From Clostridiales bacterium (GTDB lineage: Bacteria > Bacillota > Clostridia > Lachnospirales > Lachnospiraceae): a stretch of 64,000 nt of DNA. A program made the translations under genes and the position numbers. The DNA lies in contig JAGZHZ010000003.1 in the NCBI GenBank assembly GCA_018366495.1, forward strand, positions 62,001 to 126,000, in the 5' to 3' direction. The notes beneath the pieces are model-generated. The model saw only the letters and a list, made by a program, of their open reading frames with translations, was not told the DNA's origin and searched no databases. Position 1 is the first letter of the stretch, and each line of letters starts with the position of its first letter. Below are positions 1-10,223 of this stretch, piece after piece.

Positions 1-392
1 TTTCCATCCTGAAAAGAAATCTGCAAATTTAAATTCTGCACTTCAAACTGACATGGCACACAGACCGTTTTGTACCCATACTGTTCAATGACAAATGGGG
101 TTTTTACTTCTTTCAGTCCTTTCAGCATTCCCATCAGGCTTTCATAGCTCTTCTGGAGACTGCCGTCCTTAACCATGACCTCCATTTCCTCTGTATAAGA
201 GAACTTTGTCATCAGATCATCATACGCTTTTTCTCCCAGCAGCGTCACATATTCCAATGCCGTCTCTTCTTCTGTGTGCTGCATCATTTTACTTGTCTCT
301 TCTTTTGTATTTTCCCCGGCATATCCCACCGATGTTATACCAAAAGCCGCAATGATTGCTGCGCTGATCCATACCATGCCTTTTCTTCTCAT
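1..392 (-). CDS. Secreted DUF3887-type protein, C-terminus cut off by window edge
   Basis: Partial gene; the start is inside the window and the C-terminus lies beyond base 1. The start ATG at 392 follows a good AGGAGGGG ribosome binding site. Residues 1-25 form a signal peptide (MRRKG, then a hydrophobic stretch ending near VGYAGE), so the protein is probably exported. The rest (ALEYVTLLGEKAYDDLM, then a region rich in aromatic and charged residues) resembles the DUF3887 domain, which often precedes a secreted alpha/beta hydrolase domain. The hydrolase part, if present, is outside the window. It follows the phosphatase and kinase genes at 470-2136 on the same strand, 77 bases after the phosphatase, so it may share their transcript. 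The family call is by resemblance only. Confidence 0.55.
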   Translation of the reverse strand, partial: MRRKGMVWISAAIIAAFGITSVGYAGENTKEETSKMMQHTEEETALEYVTLLGEKAYDDLMTKFSYTEEMEVMVKDGSLQKSYESLMGMLKGLKEVKTPFVIEQYGYKTVCVPCQFEVQNLNLQISFQDG

Positions 393-469
393 ATTTTCCC
401 CTCCTGCCAAACATTTTTTCTATCTTGTTTTATTTTTTATATCCTGTTTCCAAGTTTTATCTATTTTCC

Positions 470-1192
470 TCATCCCTGAAACGGCTTTGTAAAATATCCT
501 GACTGGGAAACAGGTTCTTTTCCTTCGTACAAATGTCTTGTATCTCCCAAGACCTGACATCGGAAATACGCTTCCCCTTTCTTCATCTCCTCTGATCCGA
601 GAACAGTGACAGACGTCGGCGCCACAAAAAATCCATGCCACAGTACAGCGGGAGAAATTCCCATAAGATGTCCCATGATGGCAAGCATCACTCCGAGATG
701 GCAGAAAAAGACAATATTCTTTTCCTGATCATCTTCCTCTGGATTTCTTCGCAAATAATATCCTCCATGTCTCTCATACCCATATTTCAGTAAAAGCTGA
801 TCGATTCCACTGCAAATCTTATCATACGCTTCTTTTACAGGCGCTGTCTTCATAAGCGGCGCTTCCGTCCATCTGTCCTTGTCATAATACGCTTCTTCTT
901 TTGTCCAATAAGAAGGCTTCATATCCCACGGCACTTTCATTCTCCCCAGATCTTCCCGAAAAACCTTGACAGGAAATTCCTGCAGCCAGTCAAAAACTTC
1001 CGCTTTTCTTCCTGATTTTTCTAAAAAACAAGATGCCGTTGCCTTTGCTCTTCCAAGCGGAGAGCAATAAATATCTGATATATCCCATAACGCCGCACGT
1101 TCTGCTAACAGTGCCGCTTCTTTCCATCCTTTTTCTGTCAGAGAATCTTTCTCATAGTCTGGATCTCCGTGACGGATAAAAATCAATCTCAT
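470..1192 (-). CDS. Histidine phosphatase family protein (phosphoglycerate mutase-like)
   Basis: The protein has 240 residues, typical of the histidine phosphatase superfamily. The N-terminal MRLIFIRHGDPDY carries the RHG catalytic motif (His8 is the phospho-acceptor), and CSPLGRAKATA near residue 45 is the second conserved arginine block. FFCHLGVML near residue 180 supplies the second catalytic histidine. Such enzymes dephosphorylate small metabolites or sugar phosphates; the substrate cannot be read from sequence. The ATG at 1192 follows a GGGGAGAG ribosome binding site. The gene sits 14 bases after the PfkB kinase gene, so the two are probably co-transcribed, which hints at sugar-phosphate chemistry without proving it. 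Cytoplasmic; no signal peptide. Confidence 0.85.
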   Translation of the reverse strand: MRLIFIRHGDPDYEKDSLTEKGWKEAALLAERAALWDISDIYCSPLGRAKATASCFLEKSGRKAEVFDWLQEFPVKVFREDLGRMKVPWDMKPSYWTKEEAYYDKDRWTEAPLMKTAPVKEAYDKICSGIDQLLLKYGYERHGGYYLRRNPEEDDQEKNIVFFCHLGVMLAIMGHLMGISPAVLWHGFFVAPTSVTVLGSEEMKKGEAYFRCQVLGDTRHLYEGKEPVSQSGYFTKPFQG

Positions 1193-1206
1193 TTTTCTCT
1201 CCCCTT

Positions 1207-2136
1207 TTACTGTATCTGCTCAAATTTTACTTTTTGATATAGCTTCATAACCATCATCTGATCTGCCGGTCTTGTTCCCTGTGTTGTCACTGCCGCCGCA
1301 GAAACAGCCATTGCAAGGCGGATTCCAGCCTCAAAGCTGATTCCTTCTTCCCAGCTGCTGACTAATGCTCCTACCATTCCGTCACCGGCGCCCACAGTTG
1401 AAACGATTGGTACTTTTAATCCCGGACATCTCACACAAAAATTCTGGCTGAGAAAAACAGCGCCTTCAGCTCCCAATGAGATAGCTACAAATCCCACTCC
1501 TTCATCCAGCAGCTGCAATCCCAAAATCGCTGCTTCTTTTGCATCCGATATCTTTTTGCCACACAGAGTCTCAAGTTCTTTTTGATTTACTTTCAGAAAG
1601 TCTGGTTTTGCTTTCAGTCCCCTTTTCAGGAGCATTCTGTCGGCATCCAAAAATACCTTCGCCCCTTTTTGATGAACCATCTTGATTGCCAGTTCGTAAA
1701 ATTCATCTGACACGCCGTCTGGTACGCTTCCAGAAAAAACAAACATCGTATCTTCTGCGGCATACTGATACAGCTTTTGAAGCAAATCATTCAGTTCTTC
1801 CTCAGAGATATGCGGTCCTAATTCGTTCAGTTCTGTTACACTTCCGTCTGTCTCTGCCACTTTTGTATTGATGCGATTGTTTCCTTCAATCCTCACAAAA
1901 TCCGTATGTATTCCTTGTTCCTGCAGAACGCGTTCAATCATTCTGCCGCTTTTTCCTCCGATCAGACCAGTAGCAATGCTTTTCAGACCTAACGTGTGGA
2001 TGGTCTTAGAGACATTAATCCCTTTTCCTCCTACATCTGTCTTTTTGCTCAAAATTCGATTTAATCCGCCTTTTTCTAAATGATCCAGCCAAACAGTGCG
2101 GTCCACCGCCGGATTCATTGTCACTGTAACGATCAT
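1207..2136 (-). CDS. 1-phosphofructokinase / tagatose-6-phosphate kinase family (PfkB)
   Basis: PfkB-family sugar kinase of 309 residues. It begins MIVTVTMNPAVDRT, the usual start of FruK/LacC proteins, and has the GGKGINVSKT substrate-binding signature near residue 38 and the C-terminal STVGAGDGMVGAL motif with the catalytic Asp. It would phosphorylate fructose-1-phosphate or tagatose-6-phosphate; no PTS genes lie nearby, so the substrate is undecided. A GTG three codons upstream is possible, but the ATG at 2136 matches family N-termini and has AGGTGGAG just ahead. A good promoter lies at 2185-2213. It is the first gene of a likely operon with the phosphatase at 470-1192. Confidence 0.85.
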   Translation of the reverse strand: MIVTVTMNPAVDRTVWLDHLEKGGLNRILSKKTDVGGKGINVSKTIHTLGLKSIATGLIGGKSGRMIERVLQEQGIHTDFVRIEGNNRINTKVAETDGSVTELNELGPHISEEELNDLLQKLYQYAAEDTMFVFSGSVPDGVSDEFYELAIKMVHQKGAKVFLDADRMLLKRGLKAKPDFLKVNQKELETLCGKKISDAKEAAILGLQLLDEGVGFVAISLGAEGAVFLSQNFCVRCPGLKVPIVSTVGAGDGMVGALVSSWEEGISFEAGIRLAMAVSAAAVTTQGTRPADQMMVMKLYQKVKFEQIQ

Positions 2137-2184
2137 ACGCTCCACCTACTCCTATCCAGATCTTTTCTCTTAAGTATTTTTTAT

Positions 2185-2213
2185 AGTCTATCACACGACT
2201 CTCATTTTCTCAA
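2185..2213 (-). promoter_or_regulatory. Promoter for the PfkB kinase gene
   Basis: On the minus strand, TTGAGA (2208-2213) and TAGACT (2185-2190) are separated by exactly 17 bases, with a TG extension before the -10 box. It lies about 50 bases before the kinase start codon. Confidence 0.65.
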
Positions 2214-2231
2214 TACTTTGGGGGAAAATGA

Positions 2232-2260
2232 AATCAGAGGGTGCTGCAGGAAGCACCCCC
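2232..2260 (-). terminator. Hairpin terminator after azlD
   Basis: GGGTGCT (2239-2245) pairs with AGCACCC (2252-2258). Directly after the azlD stop, the minus strand reads A-run, GC-rich stem, then a moderately T-rich tail. The plus-strand reading has a cleaner T-run (2259-2266), so it may work in both directions. Confidence 0.5.
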
Positions 2261-2264
2261 TTTT

Positions 2265-2576
2265 TTATAGTCCAATCAGCTGCGCCGCAAACACTGCCGC
2301 ACTTGCTCCGATGGCTACTGTCAGCAGACCTTTTCCAAAATATGCCAGCGCCACTGCCGCAGCACATCCAATAGCTGCGCTCGCTGTACTCCCTGTACTT
2401 TCAAAGATTGCCGGAAATGTCATCGCTGAAAGTACAGCATACGGCACATAATTTAAAAAAGATTTTATAAATGGATTCTCAATTTTTTTTCTGAAGATGA
2501 CCATCGGCAGCACTCGGATCAGATATGTTGTCCCTGCCATAATTGCTATGCTGCATAAAATTTTTCCTGTATTCAT
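2265..2576 (-). CDS. azlD: Branched-chain amino acid exporter, small subunit AzlD
   Basis: Small hydrophobic protein of 103 residues with about four membrane segments. It starts MNTGKILCSIAIMAGTTYLIR and contains the RVLPMVIFRK block typical of AzlD, and ends in hydrophobic repeats. AzlD forms the second subunit of the AzlCD complex that exports branched-chain amino acids and their analogues. The start ATG at 2576 overlaps the last codons of azlC (stop at 2573) by four bases, the usual translationally coupled arrangement. A longer reading upstream exists but runs inside azlC in another frame and was ignored. Confidence 0.88.
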   Translation of the reverse strand: MNTGKILCSIAIMAGTTYLIRVLPMVIFRKKIENPFIKSFLNYVPYAVLSAMTFPAIFESTGSTASAAIGCAAAVALAYFGKGLLTVAIGASAAVFAAQLIGL

Positions 2577-3286
2577 GATTCTTCTCCCTCTTCTTCCTTC
2601 ACTGGAAATAGCAGCGCTACTGCAATGCTGACTATGACAGTGATGACGATAATGCTCCATCCCCCTTTTAGGAAGGAAAAAACTGAAAAGCATGAAATCA
2701 GACCGCTCATCGCAGCTGCAAGCACAACCGTAAATAATACTGCTTTACTCTTTCTGGAAGGAGGAACAATAATTGCAATAAACATTCCATATAGCGCAAT
2801 TCCAAGTGCATTTGTCAGGTTTTGCGGCATCAAAGATGTGATTGCCCCTCCACACAGCGTTCCAAGCGTCCATCCCAACACCGGCGTACAGATCAATCCT
2901 GCCATATAGGCTGCACTCAGTGCTTTTGGATACTGCATTCCCACAGCAAAAATTTCATCTGTAATTCCAAAGGAAACTGCGCATCGCTGCCTCATTGTCA
3001 TTTTCTCTTCTACTTTCTGAGAAATAGAAAGCGACATTAAAAAATACCGGATGTTAATAATCAATGTAGTCATCACCAGCTCCACTGCACTGCCTCCGTC
3101 AATCATCAGATTTAATCCGGCAAACTGCCCTGCACTCGTCACATTTGTCAAGGAAATCAAAACGGCCGCCCAAAGCGGAAGCCCTTGAATCACCGCCGTC
3201 ATTCCAAATGCAAACGAAACGGAAAAATATCCAAGGCAAATCGGGATTCCATGGCGAATCCCCTGCATAAACTCTCCCTTTTTCAT
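2573..3286 (-). CDS. azlC: Branched-chain amino acid exporter, large subunit AzlC
   Basis: Inner-membrane permease subunit with about six membrane segments. The conserved AzlC N-terminal block reads GIRHGIPICLGYFSVSFAFG, followed by TNVTSAGQFAGLNL and INIRYFLMSLS, all typical of the family (usual length 230-250 residues). The start is uncertain: ATG 3286 (MKKGEF) has AGGAG only two bases ahead, while ATG 3268 (MQGIRHG) has GGGAG at good spacing; the first is kept because family members often begin MKK. A strong promoter at 3413-3441 serves azlCD. Together with ilvE elsewhere in the window it points to control of branched-chain amino acid pools. Confidence 0.88.
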   Translation of the reverse strand: MKKGEFMQGIRHGIPICLGYFSVSFAFGMTAVIQGLPLWAAVLISLTNVTSAGQFAGLNLMIDGGSAVELVMTTLIINIRYFLMSLSISQKVEEKMTMRQRCAVSFGITDEIFAVGMQYPKALSAAYMAGLICTPVLGWTLGTLCGGAITSLMPQNLTNALGIALYGMFIAIIVPPSRKSKAVLFTVVLAAAMSGLISCFSVFSFLKGGWSIIVITVIVSIAVALLFPVKEEEGEES

Positions 3287-3412
3287 CTCTCCTGTAACTC
3301 TTTTCTGTCTTATTTTTTCTCTCTCATCTGCTGAATATGGCATAATGAAAGAACAATAATTCAGAAATATCCTGCACTGAACTTCCATATGCCGAACCAG
3401 AATATGGTGCTT

Positions 3413-3441
3413 ATGATATCACAAAGGATATTTTTTTTCAA
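3413..3441 (-). promoter_or_regulatory. Promoter for azlCD
   Basis: Minus strand TTGAAA (3436-3441), 17 bases, then TATCAT (3413-3418) with a TG extension. It lies 127 bases before the chosen azlC start. Confidence 0.65.
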
Positions 3442-3542
3442 CTCCATATCGTTTTTCTGAAAACCATTTGTCTGCCCTTTCCAATTTAATTTTCCCTGGA
3501 AACAGCTGCGCAGTGCAAATCTACAAATACTTTAAAAAATGG

Positions 3543-3571
3543 GTGACTTTACAAAGATATTGTGATAAAAT
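3543..3571 (+). promoter_or_regulatory. Promoter for the split lysO genes
   Basis: Plus strand GTGACT (3543-3548), 17 bases, TAAAAT (3566-3571) preceded by TG. It lies about 45 bases before the first lysO ATG. No lysine-riboswitch-like structure is visible between here and azlC. Confidence 0.5.
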
Positions 3572-3616
3572 AATCAAAGTTTGAAAATTTTACAACAGTG
3601 AAAGGGGCAACTGATT

Positions 3617-3916
3617 ATGGGTATACTTATGATCATGTGTATCGGGATTCTTGCAGGCCGTTTCCTTGTATCTCCTCGTCTGAAAAAAGGCAACGAATAT
3701 GTTTCTATCCTGTGTACTTTTATTTTAATCTTTGCCATGGGCGTCATGCTTGGCAAAAAAGAGAATTTTCTTGAAGAATTATCTTCTTTAGGTCTTTCCA
3801 GTTTTTTATTCTTTCTGATTCCGGCAGGTTGTTCGATCGGAGCTGTCTATTTTCTGACAAAACATTTTATGAAGAATGATGAATCCGAATCCTGCGGAAA
3901 GGAGCTGGAAGAATGA
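3617..3916 (+). CDS. lysO: LysO lysine exporter, N-terminal part (separate gene)
   Basis: Membrane protein of 99 residues with about three hydrophobic segments (residues 1-15, 29-45, 60-82). Conserved features are GILAGRFLVSP at the start and ILIFAMGVMLGKKE in the middle, which match the first third of LysO/YbjE lysine exporters. In E. coli the transporter is one protein of about 300 residues; here it is split into this piece and the 200-residue piece that follows, which overlaps it by four bases (ATGA at 3913). The short charged tail KNDESESCGKELEE looks like a true C-terminus. The two chains probably assemble into one transporter. GGGG ahead of ATG 3617 is a plausible ribosome binding site. 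Confidence 0.75.
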   Translation: MGILMIMCIGILAGRFLVSPRLKKGNEYVSILCTFILIFAMGVMLGKKENFLEELSSLGLSSFLFFLIPAGCSIGAVYFLTKHFMKNDESESCGKELEE

Positions 3917-4515
3917 TCGTTATTCTTATGATTGTGTCTCTCGTCTTAGGGCTTGCCTGCGGACTTTCCGATATTGAAAATGTTCTGATCTCCGCCATCA
4001 GTCAAAATACTGATCTCGTATTATATATTCTCATGTTCTCTGTCGGCATCAGTATCGGAATGCAAAAAGGCATCGTGAAAAAAATTCGAGAATATCATTT
4101 TAAAATTTTTATCATTCCTCTTGGAATCATTCTGGGATCGCTTTTGGGCGGTCTGATTTGTTCCGCTTTGCTTGGAATACCGACCGGATATGCTACAGCC
4201 ATCACAAGCGGAATGGGCTGGTACAGCCTTGCCGGTGCAACCATCAGTAAACTGGCAGATGCAGAGCTTGGAAGCATTGCTTTTATGAGCAATCTGATGA
4301 GAGAAATCTTTTCATTTTTCGTTATTCCCTTCCTGGCGCTTCATCTGAATCAATATACTTGTATCGCCATCGCTGGTGCGACAAGTGAAGATACAACGCT
4401 CCCTGTCATTTTAAAATATACAAATGAGGAAACCGTCGTGCTGTCCGTTTTTAATGGCATGATCTGTTCCTTTTTTGTTCCAATTCTTATTTCTTTCTGT
4501 CTCAATATGGTATAG
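3913..4515 (+). CDS. lysO: LysO lysine exporter, C-terminal part (separate gene)
   Basis: Integral membrane protein of 200 residues with five or six hydrophobic segments. It carries the LysO family blocks LVLGLACGL, LYILMFSVGISIGM, GMGWYSLAGATIS, LMREIFSFFVIPFLA and ATSEDTTLPVI, which match the last two thirds of single-chain LysO. The family exports L-lysine and toxic lysine analogues from the cytoplasm. The start overlaps the stop of the N-terminal part in an ATGA junction, so translation is coupled. A strong terminator follows at 4558-4590, giving a two-gene transcript. Confidence 0.8.
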   Translation: MIVILMIVSLVLGLACGLSDIENVLISAISQNTDLVLYILMFSVGISIGMQKGIVKKIREYHFKIFIIPLGIILGSLLGGLICSALLGIPTGYATAITSGMGWYSLAGATISKLADAELGSIAFMSNLMREIFSFFVIPFLALHLNQYTCIAIAGATSEDTTLPVILKYTNEETVVLSVFNGMICSFFVPILISFCLNMV

Positions 4516-4557
4516 GGAACAAAAACAAATGGTAAAAGAAATTCAGAATTTAAATCA

Positions 4558-4590
4558 CCGCAGGAAATAAATTTCCTGCGGCTTTTTCTT
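4558..4590 (+). terminator. Intrinsic terminator after lysO
   Basis: A perfect ten-base stem, CCGCAGGAAA (4558-4567) with TTTCCTGCGG (4572-4581), a four-base loop, then CTTTTTCTT. It sits 42 bases after the lysO stop. Confidence 0.9.
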
Positions 4591-4671
4591 ACGCTCTTTT
4601 GTGAACTACCCATCACCTAAAGATAGTGGGTTTTCTGGCTAAAAATTTATAAGGATGGAGATCCTTTATGA

Positions 4672-5592
4672 TTAAAATGATTTTTTATTCAAAGAATACG
4701 GTGTGATCTGATAAACGTAATAATTGAGCCAGTTTGTATACAGGTTATTTGCATGTGCTCTCCACATCAGCATCGGACGGGCGTCTGAATTATTTTCTGG
4801 ATAGTAATTTTTCGGCTGCTCAATCGGCAGTCCTTTTCCCATATCTCTTTTATACTCGCCGTCCAATGTTACCCTGTCATACTCCGGATGACCCATCACA
4901 AAAATCTGGCGTCCGTCCTTCGTCATGGCAAGAAATACACCCGCCTCTTCTGATTCTGCCAGAATAATCAAATCTTCACACGCTGCTATTTCCTCTCTCG
5001 GTGATTCTGTATGCCGGGAATGTGGCGCTAAAAACATATCATCAAACCCACGAACTAATGGATACTTTCTGTTTTCCACCTTATGCCAAAACAGACCAAA
5101 CATTTTTTTCTCAAGCGGTCTTTTCTGAATTCCAAAATGATAGTAAAGACCTGCCTGTGCCGCCCAGCAAAGATACATCGTGGAAGTTACATTTTTTTTG
5201 CTCCAATCCATGATCTGCGTCAGCTCTTCCCAGTAGTCCACCTCTTCAAACGGCATCTGCTCTACCGGAGCGCCGGTGATAATGAGTCCGTCAAACTCCT
5301 GATCCTTGATATCATTAAACGTGACATAAAATTTATTTAAATGGCTCGTTGACGTGTTCTTTGATTCATGAGAACAGACATGAAGAAAAGTGACATCGAC
5401 CTGAAGCGGTGTATTGGACAGAGAACGCAGAAGCTGAAGCTCGGTTTCTTCTTTTAAGGGCATCAGGTTCAAAATTACAATCTGAATGGGACGGATATCC
5501 TGATGGCTCGCTCTTGTCTCATCCATCACAAAAATATTTTCATCTTCCAGAATCTGCCTTGCTGGAAGATCTGCCTGTATTTTAATTGGCAT
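4672..5592 (-). CDS. metA: Homoserine O-acetyltransferase, MetA family
   Basis: MetA of 306 residues catalyses the first committed step of methionine synthesis, acylating homoserine. The class-I glutamine amidotransferase-like catalytic residues are all visible: Cys142 in [10 protein letters not shown], His235 and Glu237 in [10 protein letters not shown]. Residue 111 is Glu ([18 protein letters not shown]). In characterised MetA proteins Glu at 111 goes with acetyl-CoA and Gly with succinyl-CoA, so acetyl-CoA use is inferred. The start [10 protein letters not shown] at 5592 is the family N-terminus; an open frame extends upstream but lacks support. An extended -10 promoter at 5645-5672 lies inside an inverted repeat. 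hom and a homocysteine methyltransferase in the same window complete much of the pathway. Confidence 0.93.
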   Translation of the reverse strand: MPIKIQADLPARQILEDENIFVMDETRASHQDIRPIQIVILNLMPLKEETELQLLRSLSNTPLQVDVTFLHVCSHESKNTSTSHLNKFYVTFNDIKDQEFDGLIITGAPVEQMPFEEVDYWEELTQIMDWSKKNVTSTMYLCWAAQAGLYYHFGIQKRPLEKKMFGLFWHKVENRKYPLVRGFDDMFLAPHSRHTESPREEIAACEDLIILAESEEAGVFLAMTKDGRQIFVMGHPEYDRVTLDGEYKRDMGKGLPIEQPKNYYPENNSDARPMLMWRAHANNLYTNWLNYYVYQITPYSLNKKSF

Positions 5593-5644
5593 ATGAAAAA
5601 CCTCTTTTCTCTTATTTTCTATCATACATAGATACTGTTTGTCT

Positions 5645-5672
5645 ATTATATCACAGGCGGACATCCCGTGAA
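5645..5672 (-). promoter_or_regulatory. metA promoter (extended -10)
   Basis: Minus strand TGATATAAT with the -10 box at 5645-5650, and TTCACG (5667-5672) 16 bases upstream as a weak -35. It overlaps one arm of the inverted repeat at 5654-5704. Confidence 0.65.
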
Positions 5673-5704
5673 AAGAATAAATTCTTAACACAGATGTCCG
5701 CCTG
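5654..5704 (-). repeat. Long inverted repeat overlapping the metA promoter
   Basis: CAGGCGGACAT (5654-5664) pairs perfectly with ATGTCCGCCTG (5694-5704). The inner loop can pair further (CGTG/AAGAA with TTCTT/CAC). No T-run follows on either strand, so a simple terminator is unlikely. It lies 46 bases beyond the cls stop and covers the metA -35 region. Confidence 0.7.
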
Positions 5705-5750
5705 AAAAAGACAATTTTTCTGAATTTATCAATACTTTCTATTCCAGCAA

Positions 5751-7352
5751 TCACATCAGCGGAGCGAACAGGCGCAGCACTCTTCCTGTAATAATATTCA
5801 TGATTCCCTGTTTTCTGACATCCCCCGGCATTACTTTCTGACATTTCTTTAACGTCTCCTGGAAATCTTTCTCGATATTCGGAATCTCTTTGTTTCTATA
5901 CATCATCGCTGCACATTCAAAATGCAGATAAAAGCTGCGATAATCCAGATTGATTGTTCCCACAACAGCTTTGCAGTCATCTGATACAAATACCTTTGCG
6001 TGTACAAATCCAGGCGTATATTCATAGATCTGAACTCCCGCCTCCAGTAATTCCTCATAATACGTCTTTGCAAGAATAAACGCATACTTTTTATCTGGTA
6101 TATGCGGCATGATAATGATGACTTCTACTCCACGCTTTGCCGCATAGGTAAGTGCATGAAGCATCTCATAATCCAGAATCAGATATGGCGTCATGATATG
6201 TACATATTTCTTTGCATTAAAAAGAATGTCTATGTACACTTGCTCTCCTAAAATCTCATCGTCAAGCGGCATATCGCTGTACGGAATGACATATCCATCT
6301 CCCTGTTCCGGTGTGCGCCGTACGGGAACATCGACATACTTTGCAAAGTTTTCTGTGACAATACGTTTGTCTGTGTTCCACATCTTTAAGAACATCATTG
6401 TAAAACTGCGCACCGCTTCACCTTCCAGCATAATTGCCGTATCCTTCCAATGTCCGAATCGTTCTTTCTGGTTAATATATTCATCCGCCAGATTAATTCC
6501 TCCTGTAAATGCCACCTGTCCATCAATCACTAAGATTTTTCTGTGATCTCTGTTATTCTGTATTGTAGACAGAACGGGCCGAACTGGCGAAAACATTTTA
6601 CACTGAATTCCCTTTGCCTGAATTTCTTCCGGATAATGATAAGGCAAAAGCGCCAGACAACACATTCCGTCATACATAAATCGGACTTCTACTCCCTCTT
6701 TTACCTTCTCTTCCAGAATTGCCAGAATACTCTCCCACATATATCCTTTTGCCACGATAAAATATTCCATGAAAATAAAGGACTTCGCTTTTCTCAGCTG
6801 AATCTTCATCTCTTCAAATTTTTCTTCACCGGAAGCAAAATATTTCACCGATGTGTTTTGATATGTCGGAAATCCCATTTTTCCAAGATAATGGGATAAA
6901 TTTGCCTGTTCCAGACTTTCTTCTTCCAGCCTGACCATAACGGCAGGCTTTTGCTGGCTCAGACTGCGATTTTCCCAGTCCATCTTTTCCTGTCTTCTGC
7001 GCAGAATTTTCGGTTCCTGCTGAATGGCACAAAAAAGATACAAAAGTGTTCCAAAAATTGGAATTGACAGCATAGGAACGATCCAGGCAAGCATAAATGC
7101 TGGATTTTCTCTTTTATTAATAATAAAAATAACAAGGCATACCGTCAGAAGTGTGACTCCTCCGTAGACATAAATTAATTTTTCCTCCAGCAGCTGAACT
7201 CCGGCAAATAGAATTCCAATCTGAATCAGCAAGAGAAGAACTACTACCGCCGTTCTTCCGAAAACCACGCTGAACAGACCCTTTTTTCCTTTTTCTACTG
7301 TCTTTTTTGTAAGTTCTGTTGTTTTCTTTGAAAACTCAAAATTATTACTCAT
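5751..7352 (-). CDS. cls: Cardiolipin synthase
   Basis: Membrane phospholipase-D-type enzyme of 533 residues that joins two phosphatidylglycerol molecules into cardiolipin. Hydrophobic segments lie near residues 32-52, 60-80 and 88-108. The two HKD active sites are complete: [17 protein letters not shown] near residue 270 and [16 protein letters not shown] near residue 450. [13 protein letters not shown] and [11 protein letters not shown] are family blocks. Length is close to the usual 480-510 with a charged N-terminal extension ([19 protein letters not shown]). An ATG at 7352 follows AGGATGAG. It lies nine bases after ligA, so the two may be read together. Confidence 0.93.
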   Translation of the reverse strand: MSNNFEFSKKTTELTKKTVEKGKKGLFSVVFGRTAVVVLLLLIQIGILFAGVQLLEEKLIYVYGGVTLLTVCLVIFIINKRENPAFMLAWIVPMLSIPIFGTLLYLFCAIQQEPKILRRRQEKMDWENRSLSQQKPAVMVRLEEESLEQANLSHYLGKMGFPTYQNTSVKYFASGEEKFEEMKIQLRKAKSFIFMEYFIVAKGYMWESILAILEEKVKEGVEVRFMYDGMCCLALLPYHYPEEIQAKGIQCKMFSPVRPVLSTIQNNRDHRKILVIDGQVAFTGGINLADEYINQKERFGHWKDTAIMLEGEAVRSFTMMFLKMWNTDKRIVTENFAKYVDVPVRRTPEQGDGYVIPYSDMPLDDEILGEQVYIDILFNAKKYVHIMTPYLILDYEMLHALTYAAKRGVEVIIIMPHIPDKKYAFILAKTYYEELLEAGVQIYEYTPGFVHAKVFVSDDCKAVVGTINLDYRSFYLHFECAAMMYRNKEIPNIEKDFQETLKKCQKVMPGDVRKQGIMNIITGRVLRLFAPLM

Positions 7353-7361
7353 ATTCTCATC

Positions 7362-10143
<2,782 letters not shown>

Positions 10144-10179
10144 CTTCTTTTTTCCTCATTTTATCTGCCATATCCATAC

Positions 10180-10218
10180 AAGAATTGAAAGCGGACCCCC
10201 AAAGACAAGGTCCGCTTT
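10180..10218 (-). terminator. Bidirectional-looking hairpin between asnB and rluF
   Basis: AAAGCGGACC (10188-10197) pairs with GGTCCGCTTT (10209-10218). On the minus strand it follows the asnB stop by six bases and leads into TTCAATTCTTG, a modest T tract; on the plus strand the tract is cleaner. Confidence 0.65.
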
Positions 10219-10223
10219 TCTTT

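Noticed and set aside
3442..3616. Possible lysine riboswitch ahead of lysO
   Set aside because: The spacer is too short and lacks the lysine-riboswitch core elements; only a promoter and ribosome binding site are visible.
5593..5750. S-box or other methionine riboswitch ahead of metA
   Set aside because: The transcribed leader is about 46 bases, far too short, and the inverted repeat lies upstream of the predicted start.
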